A stretch of DNA of 64,000 bases, from assembly GCF_002930105.1 (NCBI RefSeq), contig NZ_PJRN01000007.1:124001-188000 (forward strand), in the 5' to 3' direction. The notes under the pieces were generated by a model. The model saw only the letters and a program-made list of their open reading frames with translations, was not told the origin of the DNA and did no database searches. Shown here piece after piece: positions 47,906 through 55,732 of this stretch; positions within the stretch are counted from its first letter, which is position 1, and every line of letters starts with the position of its first letter. Source of the stretch: Billgrantia saliphila (GTDB lineage Bacteria > Pseudomonadota > Gammaproteobacteria > Pseudomonadales > Halomonadaceae). The translations under genes were made by a program, and so were the position numbers.

Positions 47906-48760
47906 TCAGGCGAATACCACCGTCTTGTTGCCATGGATCAGCACCCGGTCCTCCAGATGCCAGCGCAACCCGCGCGCAAGGACGGCCTTTTCCACGTCGC
48001 GACCGAAGCGTACGAGATCCTGTGGAGTGTGGCAGTGGCTGACGCGGTGTATGTCCTGTTCGATGATCGGGCCGGCATCGAGTTCCTCGGTCACGTAGTG
48101 GCAGGTCGCGCCGATCAGCTTCACTCCGCGCGAATGCGCCTGATGGTAGGGGCGCGCTCCGGCGAACGACGGCAGGAAGCTATGATGAATGTTGATTACT
48201 CGCCCCGCGTAGCGTTGGCACAGACGCGGCGGGAGTATCTGCATGTAGCGAGCCAGCACCACGCAATCGGCCTGCAGTTCCTCGACGTGACGCTCGACTT
48301 CATCGAAGGCAGTTCTCTTGTCTCCGACCGGCACCGGCACATGGCGATACGGCAGCCCATGCCACTCGACCAAGCCGCGCATGTCGTCATGGTTGGACAC
48401 CACGCCCACGATATCGCCGTCGAGTTCGCCGGCCGTCCAGCGGTAGAGCAAGTCCACTAGGCAGTGTGACTCGCGCGAGACCATGACCACCACGCGAGGC
48501 CGCCGTCGAGTGTCGCGCAAGGCCCAATCCATGTCGAATTCGCGGGCAACCGGTGCGAATGCTTCGCGTAGCTCGGCGGCGGACATGCCGACCGAATCGG
48601 CGAGAATTTCGTAGCGCATGAAGAAGCGCCCCGCTTCCAGGTCGGAGTGCTGACTGGCTTCGGTGATCGAACCGCCGTGTCCGGCAATGAAACCGGAGAC
48701 GCGCGCCACGATTCCGCGACGATCGGGACAGGAAACGACGAGTCGGTAGTAATGGGACAT
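47906..48760 (-). CDS. purU: Formyltetrahydrofolate deformylase
   Basis: Hydrolyses 10-formyltetrahydrofolate to formate and tetrahydrofolate, feeding PurT and balancing one-carbon units. From the ATG at 48760 it has 284 residues (E. coli 280). An N-terminal ACT domain (YYRLVVSCPDRRGIVARVSGFIAGHGGSI) precedes the formyltransferase-like domain with INIHHSFLPSFAGARPYHQAHSRGVKLIGATCHYVTEELDAGPII, which holds the catalytic Asn, His and Asp. The 261-codon open frame upstream is an artefact across the RNase J-like gene. Confidence 0.95.
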   Translation of the reverse strand: MSHYYRLVVSCPDRRGIVARVSGFIAGHGGSITEASQHSDLEAGRFFMRYEILADSVGMSAAELREAFAPVAREFDMDWALRDTRRRPRVVVMVSRESHCLVDLLYRWTAGELDGDIVGVVSNHDDMRGLVEWHGLPYRHVPVPVGDKRTAFDEVERHVEELQADCVVLARYMQILPPRLCQRYAGRVINIHHSFLPSFAGARPYHQAHSRGVKLIGATCHYVTEELDAGPIIEQDIHRVSHCHTPQDLVRFGRDVEKAVLARGLRWHLEDRVLIHGNKTVVFA

Positions 48761-48859
48761 GGTGGCGATACGCTGCTGACCGGAAATGGCGAAGCGCGCA
48801 TTGTAGCGAACTCGCACCGCACGGGACACGTCCAAGGTGTAGTCGCCGCGGCAGTGCAT

Positions 48860-48889
48860 TTGTGGAGGGTCGCGGCGATCCCGTATAGT
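48860..48889 (+). promoter_or_regulatory. Probable promoter of the RNase J-like gene
   Basis: TTGTGG, 18 bases, TATAGT, ending 30 bases before the ATG at 48920. The leader would be very short. Confidence 0.5.
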
Positions 48890-48919
48890 GAAATCACACT
48901 CTTCGGAACCGTTCTGCCG

Positions 48920-50587
48920 ATGCCTTCGACCCGCGCTACCATCCGTCCTCGTCGCCGCATACCGCTGCATTTTCTGCCGCTGGGAGGCTGCGGCGAAATC
49001 GGTATGAATCTGGGGCTTTACGGCCACGAGGGTGAATGGATTGCCGTGGATTGCGGCATGATGATTCGCCAGGACCTGCCGGACAGCCCACTGCAGGTGC
49101 CCAGCCTCGAGACGCCCGAAGCCCTTGGCATCCGACCCTCGGCCCTGTTCATCACCCATGGCCACGAGGATCATATCGGCGCTGCGGCCTGGCTCTGGCC
49201 CAGGTGGCAGTGCCCGATCCACGCCACGCCATTGGCCGCCGGTCTGCTGCGCGCCAAGTTCCATGAGCGAGGCCTGGCGATCGACGCCATTCAGGTGATC
49301 GAACCGGGCGAGGCGGTTGAGAGCGGCGCCTTCACCTTGCGTTACCTGCCGGTGACCCACTCGATTCCCGAGAGTTGTGCCCTGCTGATTGCCGTTGGCG
49401 ACTATCGCGTGCTGCATACCGGTGACTGGAAGCTGGATCCGCAACCGCTGATCGGCGCACCCATCAAGGGCTCGCTGTTTCGCGCCCTGGCGCCGGTGGA
49501 CTTGGTGGTGGGAGATTCGACCAACGCTCCACTGCCCGGTCATTCACGCAGTGAAGGCGAAGTGGCGGAGGCACTGCGCCATCGCCTCGCGCAGTGCTCG
49601 GGCCGTGTGGTGGTGACCTGCTTTGCCAGCAATCTGGCCAGGGTGCTGGCGGTAGCCCAGGCAGCGGAACGATGCGGAAGGCGTGTCAGCCTGATGGGGC
49701 GGGCCATGGAGCGCATGGTGACCGTCGCGCGCGGGCTTGGTTATCTCGACGACATGCCACCCCTGGTACCGGTGAGCGATCTCGGCTACTTGCCCCCCGA
49801 AGAGATACTGGTGATCGCTACGGGCAGCCAGGGCGAACCGCGCGCCGCCCTGAGCCGGTTGGCGGCGGGCCGTCACCATAGCTTCGAGCTGGAACAGGGC
49901 GACACGGTGATCTTCTCGGCCAAGGCCATTCCCGGCAACGAGCCGCACATCGAGCGACTCAAGCATGCCCTGCGACGGCTCGGCGTGACGCTCTGGGACG
50001 AGTTCAATCATCCGGAGCTGCACGCATCGGGCCACCCGGCCCAAGACGAGCTGCGCACCTTCTATGGCTGGGTCAAGCCACGGAATCTACTGCCTGTCCA
50101 TGGTGAGCGCCAGCATCAACGAGCGCATCAGCAGCTCGCTGAGGCGATGGGTATCCTGGCCCCGCTGGCGCCGGTCAACGGCGATCTCGTACGCCTGGAT
50201 GCCGAGGGACTCAGCCTGGAAACGCGACATCCCCAGCGCCCCTGCATCGTCAGCCAGAACGCCGTCACTCCTCTGCCAGGCCTGGCGGCCGAGCGCGGCT
50301 CGTCGCGGCATGGCATTCTTCACCTCGCCCTGCCCGTGGCCTCGACCGGCAATGGCTGGGTTCGCATCGGACGCCTCATGCTGGATGCGCATCGCGTCAG
50401 CGCCCTGGACGAAGATGCCTTCGCCGACTGGTTGGACGAACGGTTGGAGGAACTCGACGCCACGACGCTGGCCGAACTGCGCACGGCACTGCAGCCGCTG
50501 GTGACTTCATGGCTGGGGCAGCACCTGCGTCAATTGCCCGACGTGCATCTTCAGCTTCTCGCCGTGGAGGCGCCGGCCTTTCGCTGA
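48920..50587 (+). CDS. RNase J-like metallo-beta-lactamase ribonuclease
   Basis: A 555-residue beta-CASP nuclease. It opens with LHFLPLGGCGEIGMNLGLYGH, has the metal-binding THGHEDHIGAAAW, VTHSIPESCAL, HTGDWKLD, then the beta-CASP part (VVVTCFASNLARV, ATGSQGEPRAALSRLA) and ASGHPAQDEL with LLPVHGE. This order is that of RNase J (5'-to-3' exo- and endonuclease in RNA decay), but the C-terminal domain is diverged. RNase J is less usual in gammaproteobacteria, where RNase E dominates. The ATG at 48920 removes 91 non-conserved residues encoded across the purU start. It is divergent from purU. Confidence 0.85.
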   Translation: MPSTRATIRPRRRIPLHFLPLGGCGEIGMNLGLYGHEGEWIAVDCGMMIRQDLPDSPLQVPSLETPEALGIRPSALFITHGHEDHIGAAAWLWPRWQCPIHATPLAAGLLRAKFHERGLAIDAIQVIEPGEAVESGAFTLRYLPVTHSIPESCALLIAVGDYRVLHTGDWKLDPQPLIGAPIKGSLFRALAPVDLVVGDSTNAPLPGHSRSEGEVAEALRHRLAQCSGRVVVTCFASNLARVLAVAQAAERCGRRVSLMGRAMERMVTVARGLGYLDDMPPLVPVSDLGYLPPEEILVIATGSQGEPRAALSRLAAGRHHSFELEQGDTVIFSAKAIPGNEPHIERLKHALRRLGVTLWDEFNHPELHASGHPAQDELRTFYGWVKPRNLLPVHGERQHQRAHQQLAEAMGILAPLAPVNGDLVRLDAEGLSLETRHPQRPCIVSQNAVTPLPGLAAERGSSRHGILHLALPVASTGNGWVRIGRLMLDAHRVSALDEDAFADWLDERLEELDATTLAELRTALQPLVTSWLGQHLRQLPDVHLQLLAVEAPAFR

Positions 50588-50693
50588 TAGTTGCTGGCCA
50601 TAAATCTCATTAACGAGCGCTGAAAAAACGGAGGTGACGCTCCCGCATCGCCCCCGTTCTCCTGGGTCAAGCAGACGATTCTCGAGCGAGTCG

Positions 50694-50984
50694 TCAAGAA
50701 TCGCTGGCATTCTTGGGTGGACGTCCGCGCCGACGGCGCGGCTGCTCCCCCACGAGATCTTCCACGGAGAGACCGGCATCGGTCATGGCCTCGCGGATCT
50801 CAGCCAGTTTTCTTTCCTTGTCCGCTTCCTCCTGTTTGCGGAGCTTCTCTTCCTCTTTTTTCTGCTCGATCACCTCACCGATGACATCGGAGAGTTTGTT
50901 CAGCTGCTCCATGCTCAACTGGCGAGCCGCTGCACGAGCCACATTCTTGTTCCGGGCGATACGCTCCAGGGTTTCGCTGGACAT
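50694..50984 (-). CDS. Small H-NS-like protein with an AT-hook tail
   Basis: A 96-residue basic protein. Residues 5-70 are helical and highly charged (NVARAAARQLSMEQLNKLSDVIGEVIEQKKEEEKLR), like the oligomerisation region of H-NS family proteins; AGLSVEDLVGEQ is also H-NS-like. Instead of the usual C-terminal AT-binding domain with its QGR or RGN motif, it ends RRRRGRPPKNASDS, whose RGRP is a classical AT-hook core. Probably a nucleoid-associated protein that binds the minor groove of AT-rich DNA. GGAGG precedes the ATG; its leader contains a stable hairpin. Confidence 0.75.
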   Translation of the reverse strand: MSSETLERIARNKNVARAAARQLSMEQLNKLSDVIGEVIEQKKEEEKLRKQEEADKERKLAEIREAMTDAGLSVEDLVGEQPRRRRGRPPKNASDS

Positions 50985-51000
50985 TGGCCTCCTCCATGCA

Positions 51001-51036
51001 AGAAAAAGACGAGCAAGCCAAAAAGGCTCACTCGTC
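51001..51036 (-). terminator. Leader hairpin with U-tract before the H-NS-like gene
   Basis: On the minus strand GACGAGTGAGCC, loop TTTTT, GGCTTGCTCGTC, then TTTTTCT: a 12-bp stem with two G-U pairs followed by a U-rich run, about 17 bases ahead of the ATG. It has the form of an intrinsic terminator but lies inside the leader, so it may attenuate or stabilise the mRNA. Confidence 0.6.
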
Positions 51037-51039
51037 GAA

Positions 51040-51067
51040 AGTATATGTCGAATTGGGGTCTTGGCAA
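51040..51067 (-). promoter_or_regulatory. Promoter of the H-NS-like gene
   Basis: On the minus strand TTGCCA, 16 bases, TATACT. The predicted transcription start (about 51033) falls at the foot of the leader hairpin, so the transcript would begin almost directly with that structure. Confidence 0.62.
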
Positions 51068-51132
51068 GAAAAGGGACAATCCAATCCGCTGCAATGAAGG
51101 CACGATAGAACCGAAAAAACCGCGACTAGTCT

Positions 51133-52131
51133 TCAGCCTCCGGTCATGTTCATGAAGCGCACGATCTGAACATCGCCGTCAGTAGTGAAGTGATGTCGTT
51201 CAGGCTTAAGCGGCAAAGCCTCGACAATGGCACGCTTGAGTGCCTCCATATCCCCCGGGTGTCGACGCAGTACGGCGCGCAGATCGACCGAGTGCTCATT
51301 GCCCAGACAGAGCAGTAGACGTCCCTCCGCCGTTACCCTTACGCGGTTACAGCTGGCACAGAAGTTGTGGCTGTGCGGTGAAATGAAGCCGATGCGAGAT
51401 TCGCTGTCGGTCATTCGGAAATAACGCGAGGGACCCAGCGTGGTCTCGGTAGTGGGAAGCAGGGCATGGCGTCGCTCGATGAGGCTCTGGACATCGTCGC
51501 TCGAACAGAAGGTCTCATCCCGGCTGTGGTCCGACACATCGCCCAACGGCATCTCTTCGATGAAACTCAGGTCGACCTTTTCGTTGCGTGCGAACTCGAC
51601 GAGGTCGAGCACTTCATCGTCGTTGCGTCCCTTGAGAACCACGGCATTGAGCTTGATACGCTCGAAACCCGCCTCACGTGCAGCGCGCAACCCCCCCAGC
51701 ACCCGGTCAAGATCACCGGTGCGGGTCAACTGACGGAAGCGCTGGGGATCGAGCGTATCGAGACTGATATTGAGTCGCTGCAGGCCGGCGTCACGAAGAC
51801 GCCGCGCATGCTTGACCAGCCCCGCGCCGTTGGTGGTCATGGCGAGATCCTTCAGGCCCGGCAGACCGGCGATCTGCTCGACCAGTTGATCGATGCCGCG
51901 CCTGACCAGCGGCTCGCCGCCGGTCAGGCGGATCTTCTCCACTCCCATCTCGACGAATGCACGCGCCACCATGCCGAGCTCCTCCAGCGTCAGCACCTGA
52001 GCGCGCGGCAGAAAAGTCATCTCTTCGCTCATGCAATAGACACAGCGGAAATCGCAACGGTCGGTCACCGAGATCCGCACATAGCGAACCCGCCTGCCGA
52101 AATCGTCGATCAGTTCATGGGGTATCGTCAT
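51133..52131 (-). CDS. moaA: GTP 3',8-cyclase MoaA
   Basis: Radical SAM enzyme for the first step of molybdenum cofactor synthesis. The N-terminal cluster motif CDFRCVYC and the C-terminal cluster [18 protein letters not shown] are complete, and the protein ends in MTGG, the activating double glycine. Length 332 residues from the ATG at 52131. The gene's first 17 bases overlap the end of moaE. It is the last gene of a five-gene Moco operon on the minus strand. Confidence 0.96.
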   Translation of the reverse strand: MTIPHELIDDFGRRVRYVRISVTDRCDFRCVYCMSEEMTFLPRAQVLTLEELGMVARAFVEMGVEKIRLTGGEPLVRRGIDQLVEQIAGLPGLKDLAMTTNGAGLVKHARRLRDAGLQRLNISLDTLDPQRFRQLTRTGDLDRVLGGLRAAREAGFERIKLNAVVLKGRNDDEVLDLVEFARNEKVDLSFIEEMPLGDVSDHSRDETFCSSDDVQSLIERRHALLPTTETTLGPSRYFRMTDSESRIGFISPHSHNFCASCNRVRVTAEGRLLLCLGNEHSVDLRAVLRRHPGDMEALKRAIVEALPLKPERHHFTTDGDVQIVRFMNMTGG

Positions 52132-52582
52132 TGTCGCTCTCCCAGCGGCCGGCATCCCGGTAGTCCGATTCGCGCTCGGCGACCCAGTAATCGCCGGTAG
52201 TACTATGTTCCTTTTTCCAGAAAGGCGCGCGAGTCTTGAGATAGTCCATGATGAAATCGCAGGCCTCGAAGGCCGCCCGGCGATGGGCACTCGCCACCAC
52301 TACCAATACGATAGGGTCTCCCGGCGCCAGGCGTCCAACCCGATGGATCACCCGCACTCCTTGCAACGGCCAGCGCGCCTCGGCCCCGCACACGATCTCT
52401 CCCAGCGCGGCTTCCGTCATGCCCGGATAGTGCTCGAGGCTAAGCGCAGTCACTTCGGGACGCTCGTTGAAGTCGCGCACCAAACCGGTGAAGCTGACCA
52501 CGGCACCGATATCCGTACGCCCTGCCAACAGGCGGCGCTGCTCTTCACCTGTATCGAAGGGCGCTTGCTGTACGCGAATCAT
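52115..52582 (-). CDS. moaE: Molybdopterin synthase catalytic subunit MoaE
   Basis: Large subunit that transfers sulfur from MoaD thiocarboxylate to precursor Z. The 155-residue product shows [76 protein letters not shown] with the catalytic lysines, as in E. coli MoaE (150). The ATG at 52582 lies five bases after the stop of the moaC-moaD fusion gene, so translation is coupled. Confidence 0.95.
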   Translation of the reverse strand: MIRVQQAPFDTGEEQRRLLAGRTDIGAVVSFTGLVRDFNERPEVTALSLEHYPGMTEAALGEIVCGAEARWPLQGVRVIHRVGRLAPGDPIVLVVVASAHRRAAFEACDFIMDYLKTRAPFWKKEHSTTGDYWVAERESDYRDAGRWESDNDDTP

Positions 52583-52587
52583 CCCGC

Positions 52588-53397
52588 TCAGCCTCCTGTC
52601 ACCGGGGGGAAGAAGGCGACTTCGTCCTCGTTGGTGATCGGGGTCGGATCGAGCGCCATCACTTGATTGACGGCGCACAGCACGCGCCCCTCGGTGAGCT
52701 TCGCGAAGCGTGCGTCGCGCTTAACCAGCGCTGCCTTGAGGCCACCGACATCGGCACTCGGCAGGCTGTCGAGCGGTAGAGAAAGCTCACTGATACCCAA
52801 TCGCTCGCGCAGCTCGGCAAGGAATTTCACCCGCACGCAGGCCGAGTCGATATCGCAACGCGTGCCCACCGACACCTGACCGGCCATGCCCTCACCCGTC
52901 ACGATGGGCGTCGCCGAGGTATGTGCCTGGCGCTGGTAGTCGCCCGACTTGCCGCCCTGCTTGGTATCGAGATGGATGGCGCCAATCTCCATGTCCTTGT
53001 CGACCGCCTTGCACATGTCATAGAGCGTCAGGCAAGCCACGGAAACCGCTGTCAGTGCCTCCATTTCCACTCCGGTGCGCCCATTGAGGCGGCAGCTGGC
53101 GAACACCTCGACACGTGAATTCTCCTCGTCGAGGCGAAAGTCGACCGTGACCTTCGACAGCGCCAGCGCATGGCACAGCGGAATCAGTTCATGGGTACGC
53201 TTGGCGGCCTGGATGCCGGCGATGCGCGCCGTCGCCAGCACGTCGCCCTTGGGCAGCCCCCCTTCGCTGAGCAATGCCAAGGTTTCGGGCTTCATCTGGA
53301 TGTAGCCGGAGGCGCTGGCCTCACGGCGGCTTTCGGGCTTGTCGGCGACGTCCACCATATGGGCCTCGCCGCGCTGATTGAGATGGGTCAGGGTCAT
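52588..53397 (-). CDS. MoaC-MoaD fusion: cyclic pyranopterin monophosphate synthase plus molybdopterin synthase sulfur carrier
   Basis: One uninterrupted frame of 269 residues. Residues 1-157 are MoaC ([67 protein letters not shown]). A linker of about 30 residues follows, and residues 188-269 are MoaD ([14 protein letters not shown] ... [13 protein letters not shown]) with the C-terminal Gly-Gly used as thiocarboxylate. In E. coli these are separate genes. An in-frame ATG at 52887, with weak GTGAGG before it, could also give a free 101-residue MoaD from the same message. Start: ATG at 53397, 145 bases after mobB; MoaE follows five bases downstream. Confidence 0.9.
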   Translation of the reverse strand: MTLTHLNQRGEAHMVDVADKPESRREASASGYIQMKPETLALLSEGGLPKGDVLATARIAGIQAAKRTHELIPLCHALALSKVTVDFRLDEENSRVEVFASCRLNGRTGVEMEALTAVSVACLTLYDMCKAVDKDMEIGAIHLDTKQGGKSGDYQRQAHTSATPIVTGEGMAGQVSVGTRCDIDSACVRVKFLAELRERLGISELSLPLDSLPSADVGGLKAALVKRDARFAKLTEGRVLCAVNQVMALDPTPITNEDEVAFFPPVTGG

Positions 53398-53542
53398 GAA
53401 GGGCAGCCTCGGGATACTTCTGAAAGCGGTTGAACGGAAGCGGTGGCGCGCACGACACGCGTCATGTCGGCGGCGTTTGTGCCAAGACGATAGGCGGGCG
53501 ATATCGAGGACGACCGCTCGACACGGCTGCGGCAGGAAGGGT

Positions 53543-54142
53543 TCATGGGTCAGGCACCTCACGCGGCGCCTGCTCACGCGGCCAGCGCGCCGGCCAGGCC
53601 GAAATCCAGTCGGCGATGCCGTCCAGATCGTCGAGATCGAGCGAGTCGACCCCGGCCGGCACGCTCGCCGGGCCGGCACTGGCCACCGCCTTGACCCATG
53701 GATCCTCGGCCACGCGCAGCGGCTTGCCGACCTCATCGCGATAGAGTTCGAGCTTGGGTAGCGGCCAGGCCTTGAAACCCTCGATCAGCACCAGGTCGGG
53801 GCGCTGTCCGCGTATCGCCTCGACCAATTGCGCCAGGTCCGCTTCCTGCTGGTCGGGGGTTTCCATCATCATCGCCCAGCGCACGCGCGAAGCCACCAGC
53901 ATCGGCGCCGCCCCGGCCTGACGCAGGCGATGGCTATCCTTGCCGGGCTGGTCGACGTCAAAACCGTGATGCGCATGCTTGATCACCGCGGCACGCAACC
54001 CGCGCGCCGCCAGGCGCGGCAGCAGGCGCTCGAGCAGAGTGGTCTTGCCGGTGCCGCTCCAGGCGGCGATCCCCAGCAGCGGCAGGTCGTCGTCGAAGCG
54101 CAGCGGAACCGTTTGCGGCGGAGCGGTTTGCGGATGGTCCAT
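53543..54142 (-). CDS. mobB: Molybdopterin-guanine dinucleotide biosynthesis protein MobB
   Basis: GTP-binding adapter that assists MobA. P-loop [17 protein letters not shown] near residue 28 (the usual residue before SG is an aliphatic or Gly; here Ala-Trp), then [26 protein letters not shown], which is family-specific, and DLVLIEGFK. Length 199 residues from the ATG at 54142, whose first base overlaps the mobA stop; a TTG one codon earlier is an alternative. It is followed by a 145-base gap before moaC-moaD in which I see no feature. Confidence 0.92.
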   Translation of the reverse strand: MDHPQTAPPQTVPLRFDDDLPLLGIAAWSGTGKTTLLERLLPRLAARGLRAAVIKHAHHGFDVDQPGKDSHRLRQAGAAPMLVASRVRWAMMMETPDQQEADLAQLVEAIRGQRPDLVLIEGFKAWPLPKLELYRDEVGKPLRVAEDPWVKAVASAGPASVPAGVDSLDLDDLDGIADWISAWPARWPREQAPREVPDP

Positions 54143-54741
54143 CAAGGTCGACTCTCCTCCTGCAAGCGCGCTTCCAGGCGCCGCTTGTCATCCTCGGTGT
54201 TGAGGTTGGTGAAGGCCTCGCGAGAGTCGCCGAAGTCCACCGCCACCCAGGCATGACGCGCGTACCAGCGGCCGACCTTGCGCTCTCCCGTCGCCAGCAC
54301 GGTCAACAGATCGTCGGCCAGAGTCGTGCGCAGCAGGGCCACCACGGGATGCAGGCGCTCGCCATCGTGGGCCACGGCGATATCGTGCTCGTCGACGCCT
54401 GCCGCCAGCCGGCTCAGCAGGTCGTTCGGCAGTGCCGGGGTATCGCAGGGCACCACGAGCAGCCAAGGCGTGGTCGCCGCACGCATGCCCCCGTAGATGC
54501 CCATCAGCGGGCCTTGGAAACCCGACTCGGGATCGCTGACAACCCGATCCGCGAAGGAGCGGTAGACCTCGAGATTGCGGTTGGCGCTGATCACTATCTC
54601 GGCGACACGGCCAACCAGGCGCGCTTGCACATGACTCACCAAAGGCTGCCCGGCAAAGCTCTCGAGCCCCTTGTCCCGGCCGCCCATGCGGCGACCCTGC
54701 CCGCCGGCGAGAATCAATCCGGTGACATCGATGTCTCTCAT
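54142..54741 (-). CDS. mobA: Molybdenum cofactor guanylyltransferase MobA
   Basis: Transfers GMP from GTP to molybdopterin to make the bis-MGD cofactor. The 199-residue protein opens GLILAGGQGRRMGGRDKGLESFAGQPL, the nucleotidyltransferase signature, and has VVPCDTPALPNDLL with the metal-binding Asp. GGAGGC precedes the ATG at 54741. It is the first gene of the mobA-mobB-moaCD-moaE-moaA operon, divergent from the cupin-HTH regulator. Confidence 0.95.
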   Translation of the reverse strand: MRDIDVTGLILAGGQGRRMGGRDKGLESFAGQPLVSHVQARLVGRVAEIVISANRNLEVYRSFADRVVSDPESGFQGPLMGIYGGMRAATTPWLLVVPCDTPALPNDLLSRLAAGVDEHDIAVAHDGERLHPVVALLRTTLADDLLTVLATGERKVGRWYARHAWVAVDFGDSREAFTNLNTEDDKRRLEARLQEESRP

Positions 54742-54891
54742 GCCTCCATGATGCCTGAGCCGGCGGCAGCATGCCACGGCGGTCAGCGCGGGCGACAGCG
54801 GTTCATGACGCCGATCACCTTATGCTTATACCGGACGGCGACAGCAGGTATCATGCGTCAAACAAATCGAACGGACCCTTTGGACCCGACA

Positions 54892-55473
54892 ATGCAAGGA
54901 TTTGACGTAGGCGCCCGCCTGCGCGAGCTGCGCAAGGGGCGCAAGCTGTCCCAACGCGAACTGGCCAAGCGCGCCGGCGTGACCAACAGCACCATCTCGC
55001 TGATCGAGCAGAATAGCGTCAGCCCTTCGGTGAGCTCGCTGAAGAAGATCCTAGATGCGCTACCCGTCTCGATCAGCGCCTTCTTCGCCGGCGACGAGCC
55101 GGCAGCGCCACGTGCGTTCTACCCTGCCGATGAGCTCACCGAGATCGGCGACGGGCATCTTTCGTGGCGACTGGTCGCGGCGCGTCGTCCCGATCGCAGC
55201 ATGTCGATCATTCACGAGCGCTACCCGCCCGGCGCCGATACCGGCGCGGAGATGCTCGAGCACGAAGGTGAAGAAGGCGGCGTGGTGATCTCGGGCGAGA
55301 TCGAGATCACCGTCGCCGGCGAGGCGCAGATCCTGCGTGCCGGCGATGCCTACTATTTCGACTCGCGCCTGCCCCACCGTTTTCGCAACCTGGGCGACGT
55401 GGAGTGCGTCATTGTCAGTGCCAACTCCCCGCCCACCTTCTCTGAAGGCGGCAGGGAGCTGCACCACGCCTAG
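54892..55473 (+). CDS. HTH-cupin transcriptional regulator (PuuR-like)
   Basis: A 193-residue regulator: N-terminal XRE-type helix-turn-helix (ARLRELRKGRKLSQRELAKRAGVTNSTISLIEQNSVSPSVSSLKKIL, about residues 8-60) and a C-terminal cupin domain (MLEHEGEEGGVVISGEIEITVAGEAQILRAGDAYYFDSRLPHRF). This layout and sequence match PuuR-type repressors of polyamine use; the ligand here is unknown and no puu genes are close. The start is uncertain: ATG at 54853 is also in frame. Its stop codon is immediately followed by an intergenic repeat. Confidence 0.85.
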   Translation: MQGFDVGARLRELRKGRKLSQRELAKRAGVTNSTISLIEQNSVSPSVSSLKKILDALPVSISAFFAGDEPAAPRAFYPADELTEIGDGHLSWRLVAARRPDRSMSIIHERYPPGADTGAEMLEHEGEEGGVVISGEIEITVAGEAQILRAGDAYYFDSRLPHRFRNLGDVECVIVSANSPPTFSEGGRELHHA

Positions 55474-55732
55474 CTTCGTCCGAAGACTGGCTGCGCTTGG
55501 CCATACTGCGTTAAAAATCAGTTCAAAGTACTCATCTACACTGCGTAAACTCCGTCTTTGGACTCGCGACATCCCTGGCGCTCGCTCTTCGAGCAGCGGA
55601 GCTGCCCAAATCGGCTTCCTGCCGATTTGTCACTGTTTTTTGCCTTGCGACCCACAGGGTTGTGGGAAGTGCGTTGGCCCGTAGGGAACGGGCCTAACCC
55701 TGGCCTTCGCTCGCCGACTTTTCAAACGAAGC
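55473..55732. repeat. Expanded composite copy of the palindromic intergenic repeat
   Basis: This 260-base element fills the entire gap between the stop codons of the cupin-HTH gene and convergent uraA. Its ends are inverted repeats (GCTTCGT at the left, ACGAAGC at the right, extended by TTGGCCA/TGGCC). The left arm and CTCCGT loop flank and the TTTTTTGCCTTG right-arm piece match the copy at 46014-46125. Between them are extra hairpins: AAATCGGC/GCCGATTT (55608-55628), CCCACA/TGTGGG (55651-55666) and GGCCCGT/ACGGGCC (55676-55694). It could act as a two-way terminator. Confidence 0.72.

Noticed and set aside
53398..53542. Moco riboswitch or an extra gene between mobB and moaC-moaD
   Set aside because: The 145-base gap has no open frame with a ribosome site and no recognisable conserved RNA motif.
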